From NCBI GenBank assembly GCA_964631255.1, contig CAZVWS010000029.1:1-25008 (forward strand): a stretch of 25,008 nucleotides of DNA, in the 5' to 3' direction. The stretch is from JBGZFC01 sp964631255 (GTDB lineage: Bacteria; Bacteroidota; Bacteroidia; Bacteroidales; Dysgonomonadaceae). The position numbers and the translations under genes were made by a program. This document shows positions 1 through 7,250 of the stretch, piece after piece (within the stretch, counting starts at the first letter, position 1; the number at the start of each line of letters is the position of its first letter). The notes under the pieces were generated by a model. It saw only the letters and a list, made by a program, of their open reading frames with translations, searched no databases and was not told where the DNA came from.

Positions 1-564
1 GCAACCCCACCGTTTGACAGAGCCAAAAATGGCTGGATGAACGTGAAACCGGGTATTGTTTCGTCGTACATTTTCAACCTGAAACCGGGCGACAAAGTGA
101 TGATGTCGGGTCCTTACGGCGATTTCCATCCCATCTACGACAGCAAACGCGAAATGCTGTGGGTAGGCGGTGGAGCCGGTATGGCACCGCTACGTGCACA
201 AATTATGCACATGACCAAAACGTTGAAAACTACCGACCGCAAAATGTCCTATTTCTACGGAGCACGCGCACTGATGGAAGCATTTTATTTGGAAGATTTC
301 TACGAATTGGAACGCGAATTCCCCAACTTTACTTTCCACCTGGCATTAGACCGCCAAGACCCGGCTGCCGATGCTGCAGGAGTTAAATACACAGTGGGAT
401 TTGTACACCAAGTGATTCACGATACGTATCTTAAAGATCACGACTCGCCCGAAGATATCGAATACTACATGTGTGGTCCCGGCCCGATGGCGGATGCGGT
501 GAAACGCATGTTAGATAATTTGGGAGTACCTCCCGAAATGATTATGTTTGACGACTTCGGATAA
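1..564 (+). CDS. nqrF: Na+-translocating NADH:quinone reductase subunit F, C-terminal part
   Basis: Partial gene; the frame is open to the left edge, leaving about 187 C-terminal residues. NqrF is the NADH-oxidising entry subunit of the sodium-pumping Na+-NQR complex: it passes electrons from NADH through FAD and a 2Fe-2S centre to the membrane subunits. What is seen is the ferredoxin-reductase-like FAD/NAD domain: SGPYGDF, the nucleotide-binding GGGAGMAPLR, YFYGAR, the MCGPGPMADAVKRML segment that contacts NADH, and the family C-terminus ending FDDFG. The ferredoxin domain and membrane anchor must lie to the left of the window. It is followed by a strong bidirectional terminator, so it is probably the last gene of an nqr operon. 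Confidence 0.93.
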   Translation, partial: ATPPFDRAKNGWMNVKPGIVSSYIFNLKPGDKVMMSGPYGDFHPIYDSKREMLWVGGGAGMAPLRAQIMHMTKTLKTTDRKMSYFYGARALMEAFYLEDFYELEREFPNFTFHLALDRQDPAADAAGVKYTVGFVHQVIHDTYLKDHDSPEDIEYYMCGPGPMADAVKRMLDNLGVPPEMIMFDDFG

Positions 565-582
565 CGAACATATTATAATCAT

Positions 583-640
583 AAAAACTGTCTCAAAAGT
601 GAAACAAATATTTTTGTTTATTACTTGAGACAGTTTTTTT
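583..640. terminator. Bidirectional hairpin terminator between nqrF and the GH110-like gene
   Basis: Arms at 583-596 (AAAAACTGTCTCAA) and 625-638 (TTGAGACAGTTTTT) pair over 14 bp. A second small A/T stem (AAACAA/TTGTTT) lies in the loop. There is a T-run on each strand after the stem, so it can end nqrF from the left and the convergent minus-strand gene from the right. Confidence 0.85.
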
Positions 641-655
641 ATGTCCGACTTCCAT

Positions 656-2503
656 TTACTTGAAAACCACACTTCGTTGGCTAAGTGAATCTACCTTTAT
701 ATCAACTGACTTGTCAAACGAAAAGCCTCCGCTGAAATTATTATCCTCAATAGTAACATTCGCTACTTTCTCAAAAAAGAAGGGATTTTTGTTCCAATGA
801 AACGGTTCAAAATCGGTATTGTGTGTTATTTTGTTGTTGCGAAAGATGAGTCCATCGACTGATTTAGCATAAAGTAGCGGACGGTCGAACATATCGAAAG
901 TATTATTTTCGATAACAATACCCGAATGGAAAAACTTCTGCTGGTCTTTCAGATTGGGTATTTCGGGAAAAATGGAGATAACCGCATTAGTAAACTGATA
1001 AGTTGCCGTGAGCGCATTAACGAATCGGTTATTTCTGATTGTAACATTTTTGCAAGCTCCGGTTTCGAACCAACCGTTGCAATCGCCACAAAGCAAAATG
1101 GCAGTTCCGTGTGTGTGATCAAAAGTGTTATTTTCACAAATCACTCGTTTGGGTGTACTAAACAAAGCTCCGCGAGCACGATTGTTGCGGACAATATTGT
1201 TGGAGAAAATCACTTCGGGTGTCCAAGTCAAGTTTTCGATGCCAAATTTTCCCGTTTCGGAAATTTCTTTTGGTAAGGCATCGGCAAACGTAATTTCAAA
1301 CTGTTTCGCTCCAAATTCGGTAGGTTTATCGATAGATTTTATCTCTATAATGGTGGTAACGAATGTATCTCCAACCAATTCCATCCTCTCACTTTCAACA
1401 AACTGCACGCTATCGCCCGCTTCACCCCAAAGAAAACCCCACGCTTGCGGGTGCATGTATTGTGCTTGCAAAGTATGGTCGTTTACACGTTTGGTTACGC
1501 GCAAATACGTGCCGTGCACATTGATGGCATCGTCTGCCATGGCTTCGTACAAACCATTTTTGGAAATGATAACACCTTTGCATGCCGAAAAGTGAGTAGC
1601 ATCGGCTTGTGTGGTAAAATATCGCGGGTCATCATCGCCTTTCAAACAAACAGAGAAACCATCCAAAGTGATATTTTCACTCATTTGTGCCAACAAAGCC
1701 ATTCCCTCGGCATAGTGTACTTTTACATTTTCTAAAACCGTATTCGTGCTTTGACTCACGAATATTCCCGGCGTGGGGCGATACCACGAACGCAATACAA
1801 ATCGCTCATCGGGCGAAGCTTCTTTGGTTTGCTCCCACCCTTTTATGCGAAATACATCGGGTAAAACTTCTTTAACCAATTTTGGATTGAAAGTTACATC
1901 TCTTCTTATATAAGTCAAACGTTTATCTGCCCTAAAAGCCATAGCTCCCAATGGCTCCATCTCATAGCCTTCGCCTAAAATAATTAGTTTTCCGTTATTG
2001 ATACGATAATTTCCTCGTGGAAAAATTTCGGCAACCATTTCATTTTTTTCAGCATCTGTTTCTAAAACTCGTAACTGGCGAAGTGCCGGTAATTCGAAAT
2101 CAATGGAGAAATTTTTCAACGTGATATTTTCACAATTGACCAAAGAAAACGGAATCATTCGCCCATGAAAAACCAATTCCGAACCTTGTCCGTCGATGGT
2201 TACGTTTTTCAGATTCTCTAAGGCGAAGCCTACCCGTTTCGGGTTGTCTTGGTCGTGGTTGGAGATATAATATTCGCGTACGAAAGCACTATCGGGGTAA
2301 AAATCGTATCGCCCTTTGGGCAAAACAATGGTGGTTGGTATTGAATTTTGGCTTGCTTGTAATGAAGCAATTAATTGAGTGGCAACAATTGATGCATCTT
2401 TTTTTGTGTTTGGAGCTATGCCAAAATTTTGCACCGACTGCTTGTTTGTAAAAGCAGCTAAAAAAAACAGTGCTACTGCAAAAGATAAAGTTTTATTGAA
2501 CAT
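656..2503 (-). CDS. GH110-family alpha-1,3-galactosidase-like, secreted beta-helix protein
   Basis: 615 residues with a signal peptide at about 1-20, then a right-handed parallel beta-helix seen as recurring short hydrophobic/Asn turns (NVTIDGQGSEL, NITLKNFSIDF, VTIRNNRF, NVTIEDNNF). The order of blocks resembles GH110 exo-alpha-1,3-galactosidases of Bacteroides, which remove terminal alpha-1,3-galactose (blood group B or linear B antigens, some algal glycans). Asp301 in QADATHF and Asp324/Asp325 in AMADDAINVHG lie where I recall the catalytic aspartates of GH110 (spacing 23-24 residues matches my memory of a marine GH110). The length is usual for the family. It stands alone, without SusC/SusD or other glycosidases in view. 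Family assignment is by recognition, not by search; a generic pectate-lyase-fold protein is the alternative. Confidence 0.78.
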   Translation of the reverse strand: MFNKTLSFAVALFFLAAFTNKQSVQNFGIAPNTKKDASIVATQLIASLQASQNSIPTTIVLPKGRYDFYPDSAFVREYYISNHDQDNPKRVGFALENLKNVTIDGQGSELVFHGRMIPFSLVNCENITLKNFSIDFELPALRQLRVLETDAEKNEMVAEIFPRGNYRINNGKLIILGEGYEMEPLGAMAFRADKRLTYIRRDVTFNPKLVKEVLPDVFRIKGWEQTKEASPDERFVLRSWYRPTPGIFVSQSTNTVLENVKVHYAEGMALLAQMSENITLDGFSVCLKGDDDPRYFTTQADATHFSACKGVIISKNGLYEAMADDAINVHGTYLRVTKRVNDHTLQAQYMHPQAWGFLWGEAGDSVQFVESERMELVGDTFVTTIIEIKSIDKPTEFGAKQFEITFADALPKEISETGKFGIENLTWTPEVIFSNNIVRNNRARGALFSTPKRVICENNTFDHTHGTAILLCGDCNGWFETGACKNVTIRNNRFVNALTATYQFTNAVISIFPEIPNLKDQQKFFHSGIVIENNTFDMFDRPLLYAKSVDGLIFRNNKITHNTDFEPFHWNKNPFFFEKVANVTIEDNNFSGGFSFDKSVDIKVDSLSQRSVVFK

Positions 2504-2562
2504 AGGATTCTATTTTAGAAATTTATCTGAATAAAAAAAAGGATGAAAAAAATTAGTATCTT

Positions 2563-2594
2563 CAAAGATAAAAAATAAAGAAACGTATTGCAAA
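2563..2594 (-). promoter_or_regulatory. Bacteroidetes-type promoter for the GH110-like gene
   Basis: On the minus strand TTTG (2594-2591), then 20 nt, then TATCTTTG (2570-2563), a full match to the TTTG-N19-21-TAnnTTTG consensus. The start codon is about 60 nt further on. Confidence 0.65.
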
Positions 2595-2652
2595 ATAGAG
2601 CCAAATATTTCTCCAAATAGATACATTTACTATTGATATTTACATAAAAAGC

Positions 2653-2686
2653 GACCGGCAAAACTCTTCACAGGGCTTTGCCGGTC
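2653..2686 (-). terminator. Hairpin terminator of the NigD-like gene
   Basis: Arms 2653-2662 (GACCGGCAAA) and 2677-2686 (TTTGCCGGTC) form a 10-bp stem with a 14-nt loop. On the minus strand it is followed by GCTTTTTA. It lies about 55 nt past the stop codon of the minus-strand lipoprotein gene. The remainder of 2504-2739 holds only the GH110 promoter. Confidence 0.8.
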
Positions 2687-2739
2687 TTTGGAAAATCAAA
2701 AAGTCATATAAGAAATAGAACTAATTATGGTTGTAATAT

Positions 2740-3480
2740 TTATCTATATTCGGTAGTTGTTATTACCGGTAATGGTTTCGATGCGGTTGTGCCATCGCCG
2801 GTAGTTTGGTTATATTTGTAAACCAAATCAAAAAATCTATCAGAATTTCCATCTTTTACTCTAATGGAAAACAGTACTGAATCGGTTTCAGGTTTTCTAA
2901 ATGGTTTCAAATTGAAGCAAACAAAAGCTTGCATCATATTTGTACTGGTACTTCCGTAGGCATTGTGTCTGAACTCCAACTCAACAACATCGGGAGATGG
3001 AAGCGGATTAAATGTGTTATTAACTAAGTTAAACCAATGTGGTCTGACTCCTCCGTAATTAAACATATAATCTACATTCAAAAAATCGCCACCAATCCAA
3101 ATATCATTCAATTCAACGGGGTCATTCCCAATTTCTGCAACATTGGATTCGTCCAAATCAATCACATCTTTGGTCAGGATATTCCAAATATCGTTTATTT
3201 TAACGTAATAGGCGTAACCACCTTGATTTTCAGACAAAATGGTATAATTGACAAACACACGTTGGTCGTTTCGAGGAAGATAAGTTACATCGGTTGCGGC
3301 AGGCCAAAGACGGTCGCCATTATCCAATACCAATGCGTAAGTTGCTCTGTCAATTGAATCTACCGTGGCAATCTCTATCTTAAAATTGCCTAAGGACGGA
3401 GAATCCTTGTCGTTGCAAGAAGTGAGCACGACAAATATTCCAATAAATAAAATGGTAAATAAATAATTTGTTGTCCGCAT
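2740..3480 (-). CDS. NigD-like outer-membrane or periplasmic lipoprotein
   Basis: 246 residues. A lipoprotein signal ends in VVLTSC with Cys22 as the likely acylated residue. The mature part begins with a compact N-terminal beta domain carrying YALVLDNGDRLWPAATDV, typical of NigD_N, and continues with a longer beta-rich C-terminal domain (LNDIWIGGDFLNVDYMF, VELEFRHNAYG) like NigD_C. NigD-like proteins are common in Bacteroidales. They are named after a gene in the Prevotella nigrescens nigrescin bacteriocin operon, but their biochemical role is unknown. No bacteriocin gene is visible nearby. It is monocistronic, with its own terminator downstream, and divergent from the AraC gene. Confidence 0.8.
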   Translation of the reverse strand: MRTTNYLFTILFIGIFVVLTSCNDKDSPSLGNFKIEIATVDSIDRATYALVLDNGDRLWPAATDVTYLPRNDQRVFVNYTILSENQGGYAYYVKINDIWNILTKDVIDLDESNVAEIGNDPVELNDIWIGGDFLNVDYMFNYGGVRPHWFNLVNNTFNPLPSPDVVELEFRHNAYGSTSTNMMQAFVCFNLKPFRKPETDSVLFSIRVKDGNSDRFFDLVYKYNQTTGDGTTASKPLPVITTTEYR

Positions 3481-3647
3481 AAAACTTATCGTTTGGTATA
3501 TGTAAGATGAAAAAACACGAAAAACGCTGCATGAAAAAGCAAGAAAATTTAAACTTTAACTTGTATTAACCATTTAGGATAAATCGAATTGTTTGAACCA
3601 AAGCAATGCCGAAGTTGTTTTCAAAGTAGAATGAACCACAACACCCA

Positions 3648-4488
3648 ATGAACGAAATAGACACATCGCTTTTTCAGCTTTCGCAAAAAAAGGGGAGCCG
3701 ATTTTCTCTCGCCCTACTCCACACCGCAATACCACATTGTTTTGTTTCGGGCCGAAGGCAAGTTTTCACTCGATTTTACCGAATACACCTGCTCGGGCAA
3801 TACAATTTTATTTTTCACGCCATACCAAACTTTTATTTGGTTGGGAGAGCCCGACACAGATATGCGCGTGCTCACGTTTCACGGCGATTTTTATTGCATC
3901 GAATATCACAAAAAAGAGGTAGCTTGCAACGGACTGTTGTTCAACAATATCTATTTGTATCCGCACGTTTCGGTTTCGGATGACGAGTACAACGAATTGA
4001 TGGATTTATTGGAAAAAATGGAGAAAGAGAGTACGAAAACCAACGTAACTTTTTCCGACTCCATCCTCAAGGCGTATTTGCAGTTGTTGCTTGCTTTGTG
4101 CAGCAGGGAAAAGAAGAAACAATTGGAAGATTCGGAGTCAGAAATCGCCCTCAATACCGAAATGACTGATATCCAATCGTTGATTGACACGCATTTTCTT
4201 ACCGAACGAAGTGCTTCTTTTTATGCTTCGCATTTGGCGCTTTCGCCGAGTGCTTTCACCAAGAAAACACGACAGTTTTTCGGCAAAACTCCCAGTCAAC
4301 TCATCCAGGACAGAGTGGTGTTAGAAGCAAAAAAGTTACTGCATCTCACGCATAAACCGATAAAAGAGATTGCCGCTATCCTCAATTTTGACGACGAATT
4401 TTATTTCAGTCGCTATTTCAAGAAAAATGTTGGTTTTTCGCCGCTGCACTATCGCGAACAGGTGGGCATTTCCATCGTGGCAAAATAA
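3648..4488 (+). CDS. AraC-family transcriptional regulator, 5' end split by a one-base frame offset
   Basis: From about 3661 the main frame encodes an N-terminal cupin-like sensor (FLSPYSTPQYHIVLFRAEG, ILFFTPYQTF). This is followed by a C-terminal AraC double helix-turn-helix (LSPSAFTKKTRQFFGKTPSQ, then FDDEFYFSRYFKK and GFSPLHYR). In that frame a stop lies at 3658-3660 and the first usual start is a TTG at 3742, inside the cupin. The only good ATG (3648) is in another frame and would join the main frame if the A7/G4 tract at 3685-3695 were one base shorter, giving MNEIDTSLFQLSQKRGADFL. The gene sits directly before the rclC-rclA-like genes, so it is a candidate activator of them, in the position of E. 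coli RclR. Whether it is functional depends on the tract. Confidence 0.8.
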
Positions 4489-4514
4489 TCTATGTATTAT
4501 CCTTTTTTGTCCAT

Positions 4515-4544
4515 TTTCGGGCTGAATGGTTTGCTGTAATTTTG
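4515..4544 (+). promoter_or_regulatory. Promoter for the rclC-rclA-like operon
   Basis: TTTC (4515-4518), 18 nt, then TAATTTTG (4537-4544), close to the Bacteroidetes -33/-7 consensus. It is placed between the AraC stop and the rclC-like ATG, with a leader of about 35 nt. Confidence 0.55.
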
Positions 4545-4582
4545 CATCATCAATTTTTACACACATCAAAAAGAATAAGACA

Positions 4583-5215
4583 ATGAACAAAAACTTGCAA
4601 CTCGGACTCGATTTTTTAGCAAACAGTCAAAAACATTTCATCAACTTGGTTCGTATCTCCATTTTCATCGTAATGGTTTGGATTGGAGGACTAAAAGCAT
4701 TTCAGTATGAAGCCGACGGCATCGTGCATTTCGTATCGAACAGCCCGTTTATGAGCTTCTTATACAACAACTCCAACAAAACGGTGGTGAACGAGAAAGG
4801 CGAAACCGTGAAAGAATATACTTTATACAAAAATCCGGAAGGAAAAATGGTTGCCAAAAACATTGAATGGCACAAAAGCAACGGCACCTATCCGTTCTCT
4901 TACGGTTTAGGCACCGCGATTGTATTGATTGGAATAATGACTTTCTTGGGTATTTGGTATTCAAAAATAGGATTGTTAGGCGGATTGCTCACATTCGGTA
5001 TGTCGCTGGTTACGCTCTCGTTTCTCGTTACAACGCCAGAGGCTTGGGTTCCTAACTTGGGCGGCGATATACCGACACCGCAATACGGATTTCCATATTT
5101 ATCAGGCGTTGGACGATTGGTAATTAAAGATATTATTATGCTTGCCGGCGGATTGGTGGCGGCCTCCGATTGTGCAAGAAGAATTTTGGCGAAAGAAAAA
5201 CAAAAAAGATACTAA
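4583..5215 (+). CDS. rclC: RclC/YkgB-like inner-membrane protein (DUF417)
   Basis: 210 residues from the ATG at 4583; the reading frame is open further upstream, but that region holds the promoter. Hydrophobic segments lie at about 20-40, 105-123, 125-148 and 180-200, with the DUF417 signature blocks RISIFIVMVWIGGLKAFQYE near the N-terminus and GVGRLVIKDIIMLAGGLVA near the C-terminus. In E. coli RclC is an inner-membrane protein of the reactive chlorine species resistance operon, needed for full tolerance to hypochlorite; its activity is not known. The pairing with an RclA-like gene 76 bp downstream and an AraC gene upstream supports the same context here. A hydrophilic loop of about 60 residues (NEKGETVKEYTLYKNPEGK) after the first segment probably faces the periplasm. 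Confidence 0.85.
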   Translation: MNKNLQLGLDFLANSQKHFINLVRISIFIVMVWIGGLKAFQYEADGIVHFVSNSPFMSFLYNNSNKTVVNEKGETVKEYTLYKNPEGKMVAKNIEWHKSNGTYPFSYGLGTAIVLIGIMTFLGIWYSKIGLLGGLLTFGMSLVTLSFLVTTPEAWVPNLGGDIPTPQYGFPYLSGVGRLVIKDIIMLAGGLVAASDCARRILAKEKQKRY

Positions 5216-5238
5216 TAAACATTTTTTAATCACTTGTT

Positions 5239-5270
5239 GAATCGTGTCGAATTGTTTTTCGGCACGATTC
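5239..5270 (+). other. Intercistronic RNA hairpin between rclC-like and rclA-like genes
   Basis: Arms 5239-5251 (GAATCGTGTCGAA) and 5258-5270 (TTCGGCACGATTC) pair over 13 bp with one U-G pair and a 6-nt loop TTGTTT. No T-run follows, so it is not a standard terminator; it could be an mRNA stabiliser, processing site or attenuator. It ends 21 nt before the rclA-like ATG. Confidence 0.6.
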
Positions 5271-5291
5271 GATTCGATAAATACAGAAATT

Positions 5292-6623
5292 ATGAAAAAC
5301 GAATCGTATAAAAATGTCATCATTGGTTTTGGAAAAGGAGGCAAAACATTGGCCGCTTTTTTGGCAAAACAGGGCGAAAGTGTGGCGCTGATTGAGCGTT
5401 CAAAAAAAATGTACGGTGGCACGTGCATCAATGTGGCGTGCATTCCTACCAAATCGTTGATAACGCAGGCAGAGAAAGGAATTGACTCGTCGGCAGCTCT
5501 CCTCGCCAAAGAAAAACTCATTGGTACACTGCGCGAAAAAAACTACCAAAAGTTAGTCGATTTACCCAATGTAACCGTGATTGACGGCGAAGCATCGTTT
5601 GTGTCGGCAACCGAAATTGCCGTAAAACACGACCACGAGGAGTTGCTTTTGCAAGCCGAACGAATTTTTATCAACACCGGAACAGCACCGTTTATGCCCG
5701 GCATAAAAGGTATCGACGGAAAAAACATTTACAACAGTACTTCACTGATGGAACTGTCGGAAATGCCCAAAAACGTTGTCATCGTGGGCGGAGGATTTAT
5801 CGGATTGGAGTTCGCGAGTATGTTGTTGAATTTCGGAAGTCGCGTTACGCTGCTGGACAGGTCGGAAACATTTCTTCCCAAAGAAGACCGCGACTTGGCC
5901 GATGCTATTCTGCAATCGCTTACCACACGGGGTTTAACGCTCGTTCCAAAAGCGGAAACCGAAGAGTTTATTTCGCAAGAAAACGGGGTAACGGTTCGTT
6001 ATAAAATCGGAGATTCGGAGCATACCATTTCGGCGGATGCCGTGTTAGTGGCTACCGGACGCACACCGCAAACGAAAAACTTGAACTTACAAGCCGCGGG
6101 CATATCGACCGACAAACGCGGATATATCCTCGTGAACGACCAACTGCAAACTTCGGCACCCAACGTGTGGGCAATGGGCGATGTGCACGGCGGACCGCAA
6201 TTTACCTACATCTCGTTGGACGATTTCCGTATCATCAAAAACCAGCTTACCGGCGGCAGCTACAATTCGCTGCAAAAGCGCAAAGAGTTTCCTATTTCCG
6301 TGTTTCTCACGCCGCCCTACGCCAGCATCGGCTTGAACGAAACCGAGGCGAAAGAGAAAAATTTCGATTACAAACTGTTTTCACTTCCGGCGGCAGCCAT
6401 TCCCAAAGCAGCGGTTTTGGGCAATAAAGAGGGATTGCTAAAAGCTTTGGTGGACGAGAAAAGCGGAAAAATATTGGGTTGTATGCTGTTTTGCGCCGAA
6501 GCACACGAGTTGATAAACATCGTGAAAATTGCGATGGATGGCGGTTTGCATTACGAAACACTTCGCGACGCGATTTATACGCATCCCACGATGGCAGAGA
6601 GTTTGAATGATTTGTTTGCATGA
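5292..6623 (+). CDS. rclA: RclA-like pyridine nucleotide-disulfide oxidoreductase
   Basis: 443 residues from the ATG at 5292, matching the 441 of E. coli RclA. The N-terminal FAD motif is VIIGFGKGGKTLAAFLAKQG. The redox-active pair is Cys45-x4-Cys50 in YGGTCINVACIPTKSL. The NAD(P)H-binding motif is VVIVGGGFIGLEFASML, a second FAD contact is VWAMGDVHGGPQFTYISLDD, and the C-terminal dimer domain ends THPTMAESLNDLF. Alignment from memory with RclA is close along the whole length. E. coli RclA is a cytosolic flavoprotein reported to reduce Cu(II) and to protect against hypochlorous acid. The same role is inferred here from similarity and from the rclC-like neighbour. A mercuric reductase or lipoamide dehydrogenase is less likely because their C-terminal signatures are absent. 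Confidence 0.9.
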   Translation: MKNESYKNVIIGFGKGGKTLAAFLAKQGESVALIERSKKMYGGTCINVACIPTKSLITQAEKGIDSSAALLAKEKLIGTLREKNYQKLVDLPNVTVIDGEASFVSATEIAVKHDHEELLLQAERIFINTGTAPFMPGIKGIDGKNIYNSTSLMELSEMPKNVVIVGGGFIGLEFASMLLNFGSRVTLLDRSETFLPKEDRDLADAILQSLTTRGLTLVPKAETEEFISQENGVTVRYKIGDSEHTISADAVLVATGRTPQTKNLNLQAAGISTDKRGYILVNDQLQTSAPNVWAMGDVHGGPQFTYISLDDFRIIKNQLTGGSYNSLQKRKEFPISVFLTPPYASIGLNETEAKEKNFDYKLFSLPAAAIPKAAVLGNKEGLLKALVDEKSGKILGCMLFCAEAHELINIVKIAMDGGLHYETLRDAIYTHPTMAESLNDLFA

Positions 6624-6630
6624 TGTTTGT

Positions 6631-6690
6631 TGGATGTCGGATGATTGATGTCCGATGTCTGATGTCTTGAAGTCTTGATTCTTCAAAAAC
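6631..6690 (+). repeat. Degenerate GATGTC-type short repeats
   Basis: Between the rclA-like and DUF302 genes there is a run of imperfect units (GGATGTCGG, TTGATGTCCG, ATGTCTGATGTCTTG). It looks like low-complexity filler rather than an operator. No ORF of interest lies in 6624-6779. Confidence 0.5.
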
Positions 6691-6779
6691 GGATCAGACG
6701 GGCAATCCGTCAGACGCTACGACGAACAAATCAACGCAAAAGTCTTGGTTCTTGTATCTTGGCTCTAAAAAACGAAAAT

Positions 6780-7250
6780 ATGAAACACATATCTTTATAC
6801 ATTATTATTGCAACATTTCTGTTGTTAGTCGGTGGGACGGCATGCGCCCAAAAAACGACAAACAAGATGGAAACTTATCCGAGTAAATATTCTTTTACCG
6901 AAACATTGAACCGATTGCAGCGCACGCTCGAATCCGAGAATATTGCCGTTTTTGCGGCAATCGACCACGCCGAAGAGGCGAGGAAAGCGGGCTTGGAACT
7001 GCTGCTAACTACCGTTCTTGTTGTGGGAAATCCCAAGGCAGGAACGGCGTTGATGCAAGAAAACCAGCAAATTGCTATTGAACTTCCATTGAAAATTTTG
7101 GTGGCGGCAGATAAAAACGGGGCAGTAACCGTTACCTACAAAAAAGCGGAGAGCCTTACCGATGAATTTAATTTAACAAAAACGGCAGAAAACACGCTAA
7201 AGATAGACAAGAAGATGCACGATGTTATCTCTCTCGCGCTCGGCGATTAG
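6780..7250 (+). CDS. Secreted DUF302-domain protein
   Basis: 156 residues from the ATG at 6780. A signal peptide (LYIIIATFLLLVGGTACA) is followed by a single DUF302-type alpha/beta domain. Visible landmarks are YSFTETLNRLQRTLESEN, the FAAIDHAEEARKAGLEL stretch, VVGNPKAGTALMQ, IELPLKILVAAD and VTVTYKK, the usual order in the family. DUF302 proteins are small and of unknown biochemistry; they are often found beside redox or sulfur genes. The Cys in GGTAC sits in a poor lipobox, so periplasmic export is as likely as lipidation. It follows the rclA-like gene in the same direction, 156 bp away, and may take the place of the small periplasmic RclB. Its stop overlaps the stop of the convergent ygiQ-like gene by four bases. 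Confidence 0.78.
   Translation: MKHISLYIIIATFLLLVGGTACAQKTTNKMETYPSKYSFTETLNRLQRTLESENIAVFAAIDHAEEARKAGLELLLTTVLVVGNPKAGTALMQENQQIAIELPLKILVAADKNGAVTVTYKKAESLTDEFNLTKTAENTLKIDKKMHDVISLALGD

Noticed and set aside
926..1875. Several plus-strand frames opposite the GH110-like gene
   Set aside because: They are shadows of a well-supported minus-strand gene with signal peptide and domain blocks.
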